This document shows, piece by piece, positions 8,819 to 16,943 of a stretch of DNA of 64,000 nt. The first letter of the stretch is position 1; every line of letters begins with the position of its first letter. The position numbers were made by a program, and so were the translations under genes. Source of the stretch: Solirubrobacter sp963724195 (GTDB lineage: Bacteria; Actinomycetota; Thermoleophilia; Solirubrobacterales; Solirubrobacteraceae); contig CAVRTQ010000027.1 of the NCBI GenBank assembly GCA_963724195.1, forward strand, positions 1-64,000, written 5' to 3'. Below the pieces are notes generated by a model. The model was given only the letters and a program-made list of their open reading frames with translations, searched no databases and was not told where the DNA came from.

Positions 8819-9574
8819 CTACGCGGTGGTCGGTTGGTGCGCGCGCTGGGCCGTGGCGATGATGTCCAGCACGGCCGCCTCGTCGCCCTTGCGGATGAGC
8901 TCGATCGGGTCCGGGGTGCCGTTGACGATGCCCTCGAAGAACGCCTTGCGGTCCTGATAGGTCGGCAACGTGCCCTTGGCCCACCCGCGGACGTCATTGA
9001 GCATCACGGCCAGCCGCGCGTACTCCTCGCCGTAGGTCTCCGCGATCTGCGTCTTCATGCGCTTGGCGAGGGCGGGTGAGGCGCCGGCGGTGGAGATGGC
9101 GATGGCCAGCGGGCCGACCCGCACGATCGCGGGCAGGATGAAGTTGCACAGCGGCGGCACGTCCACGACGTTGACGAGCATCGCCCGCTCCTCCGCGTCG
9201 TTGTAGACCGCGATGTTGACGTCGGTGTCGTTCGTCGCCGCGATCGCCATGAAGGTGCTCTCGAGGTCGCCGCGCTCGTAGCGCTTGCGGATCCACTCGA
9301 TCGAGCCCTCTTCGGCCAGCTTCTGCAGCGCCGGCTCGGCGTCCGGCGCGATCAGCACCACGCGCCCGTCGCAGGCCAGCAGGCCCTCGACCTTCTCGAG
9401 TCCGATGGAGCCGCCGCCGACCACGACGCAGCGCCGTCCGGTCAGCTTGAGGCACGCGATGTAGAACGGCGTCTCGAGCATGTCCCGTACGCAGGTCTGG
9501 TCACAGATCCCGCGGCGGTATTGGCAAACACACTCTTTGCCGGCGTAGGCCTGAGCTGGCATAGGGGTATCCAC
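8819..9574 (-). CDS. Precorrin-2 dehydrogenase / sirohydrochlorin ferrochelatase-like (Met8/CysG N-terminal type)
   Basis: 251 residues. The Rossmann fold starts with GRRCVVVGGGSIGLEKVEGLL, then LIAPDAEP, FMAIAATNDTDVN, VNVVDVPPLCNFILPA and STAGASPALAKRMK, the standard siroheme synthase N-domain order. It oxidises precorrin-2, made by the CobA domain downstream, towards sirohaem. The long start (GTG 9574) adds a 31-residue extension with four Cys (CVC, then C and C). The alternative ATG at 9481 begins MLETPFYIACLKL and leaves room for a promoter. Only 13 bases separate the long start from the divergent gene. Confidence 0.85.
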   Translation of the reverse strand: MDTPMPAQAYAGKECVCQYRRGICDQTCVRDMLETPFYIACLKLTGRRCVVVGGGSIGLEKVEGLLACDGRVVLIAPDAEPALQKLAEEGSIEWIRKRYERGDLESTFMAIAATNDTDVNIAVYNDAEERAMLVNVVDVPPLCNFILPAIVRVGPLAIAISTAGASPALAKRMKTQIAETYGEEYARLAVMLNDVRGWAKGTLPTYQDRKAFFEGIVNGTPDPIELIRKGDEAAVLDIIATAQRAHQPTTA

Positions 9575-9587
9575 CGTACTAACTCGT

Positions 9588-10340
9588 ATGCAGCGTTACT
9601 TCGATCATCATTCGCTCCTACGGGAGGTGGTGAGTCATCGGCTCACTGCACTGTCCGGTCCGCGCGCGCTGCTGGTGATGGCCGCGCACCCGGTCGCCTT
9701 CGCCGGCTTCTTCGCCCACACCGGCGCGCTGGACGATCCCTACGGCCGGCTGCGGCGCACGGGCCGCGTGATGGACGCGGTGGCGTTCGGCACGCGCCGC
9801 GAGGCGGATCGCATGACCGCGCCGGTGCGGCGGGCGCACGCGCGGGTGGTCGGTTCGCTCCCCGAGGCTGCCGGGCGGTTCCCGGCCGGCACGCCCTATC
9901 GCGGCGACGATCCCGAGCTGCTGCTGTGGGTCCTGGCCGCGCTGGCCGAGTCGGCCATGACCGTCTTCCCGCGCGCCGTCCGGTCCCTGTCGCGCGAGGA
10001 GCTGAACGCGCTGTGGCTCGACTACCGCGAGGTGGGACGGGCCTTCGGGCTCAAGGGCGATGAGATGCCCGCGGACATCGACGGGTTCGAGCGGTACATG
10101 GCGGACATGTACGCCAGCGGCGACCTGGTGGTCACGGACGCTGCGCGCGAATTGGCGATCGACATCGTGTTGAAGCCGCCGGTGCCCGTGAAGTACGTCG
10201 CGCTGCGCGAGTTGGTGAACCAGATCACCGTGGGCCTGCTCCCGAGCGGACTCCGCCGCCAGTACGGGTTCAAGTGGGACCCGCTGCGGGGCGCCGCGCT
10301 GCTCGGGACCGCGCAGGTCCTGCGGCGGCTGCCCGTCTGA
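9588..10340 (+). CDS. MpaB-family oxygenase (DUF2236)
   Basis: 250 residues. The sequence matches the DUF2236/MpaB family: an early HHSLLREVVSHRL segment, the HPVAFAGFFAHTG motif near residue 34, GRVMDAVAFGTRREAD near residue 60, and later the AAL...SAMTVFPRAV helix. Family members include latex-clearing protein and mycophenolic acid oxygenase and bind haem b through a conserved His/Arg region. The substrate here is unknown. It is transcribed divergently from the sirohaem gene with almost no space, and a TACTAA box 5 bases before the ATG suggests a leaderless mRNA. It ends flush against the convergent permease gene. Confidence 0.8.
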   Translation: MQRYFDHHSLLREVVSHRLTALSGPRALLVMAAHPVAFAGFFAHTGALDDPYGRLRRTGRVMDAVAFGTRREADRMTAPVRRAHARVVGSLPEAAGRFPAGTPYRGDDPELLLWVLAALAESAMTVFPRAVRSLSREELNALWLDYREVGRAFGLKGDEMPADIDGFERYMADMYASGDLVVTDAARELAIDIVLKPPVPVKYVALRELVNQITVGLLPSGLRRQYGFKWDPLRGAALLGTAQVLRRLPV

Positions 10341-11294
10341 TCACGCCCAGACGCGGGGGTCGAGCCGGGCGATCACCGCGTCGGCGACGAAGTTCGCGAT
10401 CACGACGAGGATCACGCCCTCGAGCACGATCGCCTGGAGCACCGCGACGTCGGACACGTTGATGGCGCCGCGGATCGTCGTGAACATCCCGGGCAGGCTG
10501 AAGCCGTACTCGATCGCGGCGGCGTTGATCAGCATGGTCGAGACGTTGACGCCCGTGAGGGCGGCGATCGGCGGCGCGGCCGCGGGGAGCGCGTGGAGGT
10601 TCAAAACCCGCTTCTCGGGGAGGCCCTTCGCGCGCGCCGTGCGGATGTAGTCCGCGTCCAGCACATCGCGCATCGAGGCCTCGGTCATGCGCGCGATGAA
10701 CGCCGCCGCCGGCAGCGCGACGAGGACCCACGGCGCCCAGATCGCCTTCACGAACCCCAGCGGGTCTTCGCTGAACGGCACGTAGTCGCCCTGCCCGGAC
10801 ACGAAGGGCAGCGCGAACTCACCGCTGTTCCACGCGAAGTACCAGAGCACCATGAAGGCGAGGAAGTAGGGCGGGCACGACATCAGGACGGCGGTCACGC
10901 CGTGGATCAGGCGGGTGCGCCGCGTGCGCGGGTTCGCGGAGGTGTACCGGCCCGCGAACAGCCCCAGCAGCGTGCCGAGCAGCAGGCCGCCGATCAGCAG
11001 TTGCAGGTCGACCATGCCGCGTTCGCGCAGCATCTCACCGACCGGGCCCCTGCCGTAGGTCGAGCACAACGCGAAGACGCCCTCGCTCTGGGCGCCGCAG
11101 CCACCGCCCCCGGTGGTCCCGAACTCGCCGCGCAGGAAGGTGTCGGCCAGGTAGCCGGGGACGGCGCGCAGCGCCGCGCCGTACGGCGTCTGGTCGAGCG
11201 AGGTGGCGAAGAGGACGTTCGCGATCGCGGTGGCGACCAGGATGGTTCCCACGAGCGCCGCCAGCCGGCGCGCGATGTATCGATGCATCGCCAC
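10341..11294 (-). CDS. Orphan ABC transporter permease, DppB/OppB-like
   Basis: 317 residues with six membrane helices. The segment MRDVLDADYIRTARAKGLPEKRV near residue 208 is the EAA loop that contacts the ATPase in peptide/nickel ABC permeases, and it ends LDPRVWA like other DppB proteins. Unusual insert residues GGGGCGAQSEG near 60-70 lie in the periplasmic loop. No partner permease, binding protein or ATPase is adjacent. It is divergent from the GntR regulator, 64 bases away, and a complete transporter of the same family follows 4 kb downstream with its own two permeases. It may share those ATPases. Confidence 0.8.
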   Translation of the reverse strand: MAMHRYIARRLAALVGTILVATAIANVLFATSLDQTPYGAALRAVPGYLADTFLRGEFGTTGGGGCGAQSEGVFALCSTYGRGPVGEMLRERGMVDLQLLIGGLLLGTLLGLFAGRYTSANPRTRRTRLIHGVTAVLMSCPPYFLAFMVLWYFAWNSGEFALPFVSGQGDYVPFSEDPLGFVKAIWAPWVLVALPAAAFIARMTEASMRDVLDADYIRTARAKGLPEKRVLNLHALPAAAPPIAALTGVNVSTMLINAAAIEYGFSLPGMFTTIRGAINVSDVAVLQAIVLEGVILVVIANFVADAVIARLDPRVWA

Positions 11295-11329
11295 TGGTAT
11301 GCCCCGCTGGTCGCTTCTGTGTCATCTGG

Positions 11330-11354
11330 TACGCTGAACGGACCAATATCCGTT
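11330..11354 (+). promoter_or_regulatory. Promoter -10 box with overlapping inverted-repeat operator for the GntR gene
   Basis: TACGCT at 11330-11335 is a -10 box of the type seen upstream of other genes in the window. Directly downstream, AACGGA (11337-11342) and TCCGTT (11349-11354) form a perfect inverted repeat with spacer CCAATA, covering the expected transcription start. A GntR-family repressor bound here would block its own operon and possibly the divergent permease. Binding is inferred. Confidence 0.5.
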
Positions 11355-11358
11355 GAGC

Positions 11359-12045
11359 ATGTCCGCAGAACAGACCACATCCTTCCGAGCGCTGCAGCGC
11401 TACGAGCAGATCGCCGAGCGGCTCGCCGCCGATATCCGCAGCGGCCTGATCGCGCCCGGTGAGCGGCTGCCGTCGGAGCGCGAGCTCGCGCGCACGCTGG
11501 AGGTCAGCCGTGCGTCGGTCCGTGAGGCGCTGGCGGCGCTCCAGCTCCAGGGCGTCGTGGAGACGCGCAAGGGCGCGGGCACGTTCGTGTCGGCCCGCCC
11601 GCCCGCGGCCGAGACCCAGCCGCACGACGCGTCTCCGTCCGCCGTGCTCGAGGCCCGCGCGCAGCTCGAGCCGTGCGTCGCGCGCCTGGCCGCCGCCCGA
11701 GCGCAGCGCGACGAAGCGGCCGAGAACCTGCTCGCCGCGATGGAGGCCGAGCCGGTGGACATCGCCACCTGGAACGCCTCCGACCGCCTCTTCCACCGCC
11801 AGCTCGCAGCCATGACCGGCAACCCGGTCCTGCTCGCGTTCGCCGACCACGTGGCCACGTTGATGGACCAGCCGCTGTGGCAGCGGCTGCGCGACGACTC
11901 GATCGACGCCGCGGGCCGCACGCGCATCCACGTCGCCGAGCACCGCATGATCTACGAGGCCATCGTGGCCGGCGACGCCGATGCCGCGGCCTTCTACTCC
12001 CTGCAGCACATCAACCGCGTCCGCGCCTACATGGAGCTCTCGTAA
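11359..12045 (+). CDS. GntR (FadR subfamily) transcriptional regulator
   Basis: 228 residues from the ATG at 11359 (a TTG two codons upstream is also in frame). The N-terminal winged helix reads AERLAADIRSGLIAPGERLPSERELAR...VSRASVREALAALQ, the GntR DNA-binding signature. The C-terminal part is the all-helical FCD ligand domain, with metal-site candidates in the DRLFHRQLAAMTGNP helix and HRMIYEAIVAGD. It is followed after 3 bases by the DapA-family gene and then the epimerase, so it probably controls this hydroxyproline-type operon. Confidence 0.9.
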   Translation: MSAEQTTSFRALQRYEQIAERLAADIRSGLIAPGERLPSERELARTLEVSRASVREALAALQLQGVVETRKGAGTFVSARPPAAETQPHDASPSAVLEARAQLEPCVARLAAARAQRDEAAENLLAAMEAEPVDIATWNASDRLFHRQLAAMTGNPVLLAFADHVATLMDQPLWQRLRDDSIDAAGRTRIHVAEHRMIYEAIVAGDADAAAFYSLQHINRVRAYMELS

Positions 12046-12048
12046 CCC

Positions 12049-12936
12049 ATGGCCCGATTCGAAGGCATCATCCCCGCCGTCACCACCCCGTTCACCGCCG
12101 ACGATCAGGTGGATGTCGCGGCGCTGAAGGAGAACATCGAGCAGCTGATCGAGGCCGGTGTGCACGGCTTCGTCGCGACGGGCACGATGGGCGAGGCCGG
12201 CTCCCTGACCCGGGAGGAGCGCGCGCTGGTCGTCCGCTCCGTGGTCGAGGCCGCCGACGGCCGCGTCCCGGTCACGGTCGGTGTGTCGAGCGGGAGCGCC
12301 CGCCAGTCGCTCGAGTACGCACGCGACGGCAAGGCGGCGGGCGCGCAGTACGTCATGTCGCTGCCGCCGCTCGGCTACCGCGCCGACGCCGACGAGGTCG
12401 TCGCCTTCTACGCCGAGCTCGCCACCTGCGGCCTGCCGGTGATGGCCTACAACAACCCCGAGGCCTCCGGCGTCGACCTCCCGGCCGCCCTCGTCGCGCG
12501 CATCTACGAGGAGGTCGACGGCGTCGTCGCCGTCAAGGAGTGCTCGGGCGACACGCGCCGCATTCCCGCGCTGCTGCACCTCGACGGCGACCTCGAAGTG
12601 ATCGTCGGCGGCGACGACTGGGCGCTCGAGGGCTTCGCGGCCGGCGCGGGCGCCTGGATCACGGGTGTCGGCGTGCTGGCGCCGCGCGAGTGCGTCGAGC
12701 TCTACGACGCCGTCCGCAACAATGACCTGGCCACGGCGCGCGAGGTGTACCGTCGCCTGCTCCCCGTCGCCCGCTTCGACATGACCTCCAAGCTCGTCCA
12801 GTACTTCAAGGCCGCCCAGGACGCCGTCGGGTTCAACGGCGGCCCGACGCGCGCGCCGCGCCTGCCGCTCAAGCCCGAAGAGGTCGCGGCGCTCGACGCC
12901 GCCCTCGCCATCCTGCGCGAGCCCGCGGTCGCCTGA
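12049..12936 (+). CDS. DapA-family lyase, probable 1-pyrroline-4-hydroxy-2-carboxylate deaminase
   Basis: 295 residues, (beta/alpha)8 fold. It has GTMGEAGSLTREER near residue 44 (the GTTGE-equivalent loop), the catalytic Tyr in MAYNNPEASG near residue 133 and the Schiff-base Lys in VVAVKECSG near residue 163. True dihydrodipicolinate synthase would normally sit with lysine genes. Here the next gene is a proline racemase-like epimerase and a three-part flavoenzyme lies nearby, the combination used for trans-4-hydroxyproline degradation, where the DapA homologue dehydrates and deaminates the pyrroline to 2-oxoglutarate semialdehyde. Family call strong, exact reaction inferred from context. An N-acetylneuraminate-lyase-like role is the main alternative. 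Confidence 0.85.
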   Translation: MARFEGIIPAVTTPFTADDQVDVAALKENIEQLIEAGVHGFVATGTMGEAGSLTREERALVVRSVVEAADGRVPVTVGVSSGSARQSLEYARDGKAAGAQYVMSLPPLGYRADADEVVAFYAELATCGLPVMAYNNPEASGVDLPAALVARIYEEVDGVVAVKECSGDTRRIPALLHLDGDLEVIVGGDDWALEGFAAGAGAWITGVGVLAPRECVELYDAVRNNDLATAREVYRRLLPVARFDMTSKLVQYFKAAQDAVGFNGGPTRAPRLPLKPEEVAALDAALAILREPAVA

Positions 12937-13940
12937 GTGCGCGCCGCCCGGTACTTCGCCGCCGTCGACTCCCACACGGAGGGGATGCCGACGCGCGTGA
13001 TCACGGGCGGCATCGGCCCCATCCCGGGCGCCACGATGCTGGAGCGCAAGCTCCACTTCGAGGAGCACCTGGACGAGCTGCGTCAGCTGCTGATGCGTGA
13101 GCCGCGCGGCCACGGCGCGATGTCGGGGGCGATCCTGCAGCCCCCGGCCCGCCCGGACGCCGACTGGGGCGTGATCTACATCGAGGTCTCCGGCCTGCTG
13201 CCGATGTGCGGGCACGGGACGATCGGCGTCGCGACCGTGCTGGTGGAGACGGGCATGGTCGCCGTCACCGAGCCGGAGACGGTGATCCGGCTCGACGTGC
13301 CCGCCGGGCTGGTGGAGGCGCGGGTCCAGGTGTCGAGAACGGACGGGCGCGCGCCGTCACGATCCGCAACGTCCCCTCGTTCCTGCACGAGACCGACCGC
13401 ACCGTCACCGTCCCCGGACTGGGCGAGATCACCTACGACATGGCCTACGGCGGGAACTTCTACGCGCTCACGCCGGCGAAGGACGCGGGCCTGGTCGTGG
13501 ACCCCGCCCGCTCGCAGGAGCTGATCGACGCCGGCCTGGCCACGATGGCCGCGATCAACGAGCAGGCCCGCCCGGTGCACCCGGAGGACCCGCGCATCGG
13601 TGGCTGCCGCCACGTCGTCTTCCACGAGCCCGGCCGCGACGGCGCCGACGCCGTCGCCGCCACCTCGATCCACCCCGGCTGGCTGGACCGCTCGCCGTGC
13701 GGGACGGGCACGAGCGCGCGCCTCGCGCAGCTTCACGCGCGCGGGGAACTGGCCACGGGCGCCCCGTTCGTCAACCAGTCCGTGATCGGCACCCGCTTCA
13801 CCGGCCGCGTCGTCGGGGAGACGACCGTCGCCGGCAAGCCCGCGATCATCCCGGAGATCACCGGCCGCGCCTGGATCACGGGTATGGGTCAGTACCTGCT
13901 GGACGCCGAGGATCCGTTCCCGGCGGGCTTCTCGTTGTAG
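12937..13940 (+). CDS. Proline racemase family, probable 4-hydroxyproline 2-epimerase (one frame break)
   Basis: About 334 residues from the GTG at 12937, immediately after the preceding TGA. The N-terminus FAAVDSHTEGMPTRVITGG is typical. Both catalytic cysteines are visible, in LPMCGHGTIGVAT and in DRSPCGTGTSARLAQL. That Cys/Cys pair indicates epimerase/racemase rather than the Thr-containing 3-hydroxyproline dehydratases. The frame changes near 13331-13336, at VQV/ENGRARAVTIRNV, where one missing or two extra bases would explain it. Both halves are well conserved and the gene is probably intact in the organism. It would convert trans-4-hydroxy-L-proline to the cis-D form for the downstream flavoenzyme. 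Confidence 0.85.
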
Positions 13941-13943
13941 GCT
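13938..13943 (+). promoter_or_regulatory. -10 box of the PucR-type regulator gene
   Basis: TAGGCT lies 9 bases before the ATG at 13953, and its first three bases are the TAG stop of the epimerase gene. There is no ribosome binding site, so the transcript is probably leaderless. The same hexamer lies 7 bases before the divergent dehydrogenase operon start at 24489. Confidence 0.45.
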
Positions 13944-13952
13944 GCGGCCAAG

Positions 13953-15198
13953 ATGCCCGCGCGCGACGACGAGGTTCAAGCCCTCGTCGAGCAGCTGAGC
14001 GCGCAACTCGACCGCTCGGTGCTCGTCGATGACGCGAGTCTGCGCCTGCTCGCGTACAGCCCCACGCTGGGGAGCGAGGACGAGGTGCGTCGCACCGCGA
14101 TCCTCACCCGCGAGACCCCGCGCGTGATCCGCGACCTGCACTTCTCGCAGGGCATCGCGAACGCCACCCACCCCGTGCGCACGGCGCCGCGCCCGGACAT
14201 CGGGCTCGAGTCACGCGTGTGCGTGCCGATCCGCTGCCAGGGCGCGCTGTTCGGCTACCTGTGGCTGATCGACGCCGACCAGTCGCTCACGGCGTCCGAC
14301 TGCGACGCGGCGGAGCGCACGGCGGCGGAGATCGGCACCGCGATGTACCGCCGCGACGAGCTCGAACGCCCGCAGCGCGAGCACGAGCTCAAGCTGCTCG
14401 AAGGGCTGCTCGGTCCCGACGCCACCGAACGCGAGCACGCGGCCCATGAGCTCGCGACGCAGGAGCTGCTGCTGACTCACGCGGGCATCGCCGTGCTCGC
14501 GATGCGCCCGTGGCGGGACGCGGACACGGAGCTCCCGGCTTCCGAGCGCGCCCGGCTCGGCCTGGCGCTGGACCAGTTCCGCCGCGCGCTGCCGCGGCGC
14601 CAGTCGCTCAGCGTCGCTGGACGGCGACCACGGCGTGATGCTCGTCGCGCTCGACGGCCGGCACGGCACGCTCGACGAGATCGCCGCGCGCGCGCAGGAC
14701 GCACTCGATCAGGCCTTTGCGGACACGCCGGTGCGGATCGCACTCGGCTACTCGGGTCAGCATGAGCACCTCCGCGACGCCTCCCGTGCGCATGAACACG
14801 CCCGGCTCGCATTGCGGGTCGCCGGCGCGTTGCCCGAACATGGCACACCAGCTGGTTGGGAAGGTCTGGGCGCCTATCGCCTGCTCGCCCGCGCCGCCGA
14901 GACGCCGCACGCGCGCGAGCTGATCCATCCCGGCCTGCCGAAGCTTTTCGCGCTGCAGAGCAAGGAATCACTCGTGCAGACGCTCGAGGCCTACCTGGAC
15001 AACGGCTGTGACACCAAGCTGACCGCAGAAGCGTTGTTCCTGCACCGGGCGTCGCTGTACTACCGGCTGCAGCGCATCGAGGCCATCACGGACAGCTCGC
15101 TCAAGAGCGGTGCCGACCGTCTCGCACTGCACTCCGGGCTCAAGCTCGCACGGCTGGTGGGCACACACCCGGCGTTGAGACGAACCAACGCGGACTAG
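13953..15198 (+). CDS. PucR/CdaR-type transcriptional regulator (one frame break)
   Basis: About 414 residues. The N-terminal ~125 residues form a GAF-like sensor (LDRSVLVDDASLRLLAYSP, then VCVPIRCQGALFGYLWLID). A GGDEF-like middle region follows, and the C-terminus is the PucR helix-turn-helix, LFLHRASLYYRLQRIEAITD near residue 370. Regulators of this type control purine, sugar-acid and amino-acid catabolism. Its position between the epimerase and the ABC transporter suggests it activates transporter genes in response to substrate. The frame changes near 14617 (SLSV/LDGDHGVMLVAL), consistent with one inserted base. It is a second regulator beside the GntR protein. Confidence 0.82.
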
Positions 15199-15333
15199 TG
15201 CCGGTTGCGACGTTGGTTTACGCTGCCGCATCGCGGTTTCGACGTTTGCACGACGAGCCGCTGGCCGCCCGTCCTCTAAGTTGAGGAACGGACGGAGGAG
15301 CGAACCCGTGCCCATTGGAGGGGGGCGGAGAAC
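15199..15333 (+). promoter_or_regulatory. Upstream region of the ABC transporter operon
   Basis: Two 12-base direct repeats, TTGCGACGTTGG (15205-15216) and TTTCGACGTTTG (15237-15248), lie 32 bases apart, about three helical turns, on one face of the DNA. Downstream, CCTC (15273-15276) and GAGG (15283-15286) flank TAAGTT, a possible -10 box (15277-15282). An outer CCGTCC/GGACGG pair (15269-15274, 15290-15295) encloses them. A strong GGAGGGGGG ribosome site precedes the ATG, so this message has a leader. The repeats are candidate sites for the PucR-type regulator, which is inference. Confidence 0.4.
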
Positions 15334-16943
15334 ATGAGCGCATATCGTTTGGCCGTATTCGGCTGTACAGCTCTGCTTGCGGTTGGCGCCGCAGCGTGCG
15401 GTGACAGTTCGGATGACGGTGGCAACACCACTTCCTCGGGCTCGACGCCCGAGGCCTCGGCGGGTAACGCCGACACGGTGATCCTCGGCACCACCGACAA
15501 GGTGGCGGCCCTGGACCCGGCAGCCTGTTACGACCTGGGTTGCCAGCAGGTGATCGGCAACATCTACCAGACCCTCTTGTCGATTCCGGCGGGGCAGAAC
15601 AAGCCCCAGCCCGACGCGGCGGAGAGCTGCGAGTTCTCGGATCCGAAGACGTACGTCTGCAAGCTCAAGCCGGACCTGAAGTTCGCCAGCGGTGACCCGC
15701 TGACGGCCGAGGACGTCAAGTTCTCGCTGGACCGCATGCTCAAGATCGAGGACCCGACCGGCCCCTACACGCTGCTCGGCTCGCTCGACTCGGTCGAGGT
15801 CACTGACCCGACGACGGTCACGATGAAGCTGAACAAGGTCGACGCGACCTTCCCGTTCATCCTCACGCACAACGTCGGCGCGATCGTCCCGGACGAGGCC
15901 TACCCGGCCGACAAGGTCCAGACCGAGGACAAGATCATCGGCTCCGGCCCGTACAAGCTGGACAAGTACACCCCGAACCAGCAGGCCGTCTTCTCGGTCA
16001 ACCCGGAGTACAACGGCCCGAACAAGGCGCAGACGCCGAACTTCATCGTCCAGTACTTCGACCAGCCGTCGGCGCTGAAGCTGGCGATCGAGGGCGGCGA
16101 GGTCGACGTGGCCTACCGCACGCTGTCCCCGACCGACCTCGAGGACCTGCGCAACAAGGCCGACCAGGGCGTCAAGGTCGTCGACGGCGCCGGCACGGAG
16201 ATCCGCTACATCGTCTTCAACGTGGGCAAGGACCCCGTCAAGGACAAGACGGTTCGTCAGGCCATCGCCCAGAGCATCGACCGCGAGGCGATCGCGCAGA
16301 CGGTGTACAAGGGCAGCGTGACGCCGCTGTACTCGACCGTTGCGGCGGCCTTCCCGGGGAGCAAGAAGTCCTTCGAGGAGGCGTACGGCGCGGCCGACCC
16401 GGCCAAGGCCAAGGCGCTCCTCGACGAGGCGGGCATCAAGACGCCGGTCGAGCTCGACGCGTGGTACACGCCGAGCCGCTACGGCTCCGCGGAAGCCGAC
16501 ATGTGGAACGAGATCAAGCGTCAGCTCGAGGCGACGAACCTGTTCAAGGTCAACCTCGATTCGACGGAGTGGGACCAGTACAAGGAGGAGGCGTTCACGA
16601 AGGGGACGTACTACTTCTACGGTCTCGGTTGGTTCCCGGACTTCCCGGACGCCGACAACTACCTGACCCCGTTCATGCGTGACGGTGGCTTCTACGCCAA
16701 CGGCTACGAGAACAAGGAGGTCAACGACCTCCTGGACGAGGAGCTCGCAACGGACGACTCCGCGGTCCGCGAGGAGGCGTTCGGCAAGGTCCAGGACATC
16801 CAGGCCGAGGACGTGCCGGTCATCCCGCTGTGGGAGGGCAAGCAGGTCGCGGCCATCCAAGAGGGCGTGGAGGGCGTCGAGAAGACGTTCGACGCGGCCT
16901 TCCTGTTCCGCTTCTGGCTCATCACGAAGAAGGACTACGCTGA
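15334..16943 (+). CDS. Peptide/nickel-type ABC transporter substrate-binding lipoprotein
   Basis: About 536 residues, SBP family 5. A lipoprotein signal peptide is clear: hydrophobic LAVFGCTALLAVGAAAC with the cleavage/lipidation Cys at residue ~22, followed by a low-complexity Ser/Gly linker. The mature protein has the family pattern (LKPDLKFASGDPLTAEDVKFSLDRML; RQAIAQSIDREAIAQTVYKG). It captures peptides or similar solutes outside the membrane for the permeases encoded downstream. The reading frame lacks its stop: TGA at 16941-16943 comes into frame if one base, probably G, is missing at 16940. That would also create the GTGA overlap seen at other junctions. Confidence 0.9.

Noticed and set aside
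12049..12936. Lysine-pathway dihydrodipicolinate synthase
   Set aside because: The fold and catalytic residues allow it, but the neighbours are a proline racemase-family epimerase and amino-acid dehydrogenase subunits rather than dapB or other lysine genes.
11035..13215. 726-codon minus-strand frame across the GntR, DapA and epimerase genes
   Set aside because: Spans three well-supported plus-strand genes, without motifs of its own.
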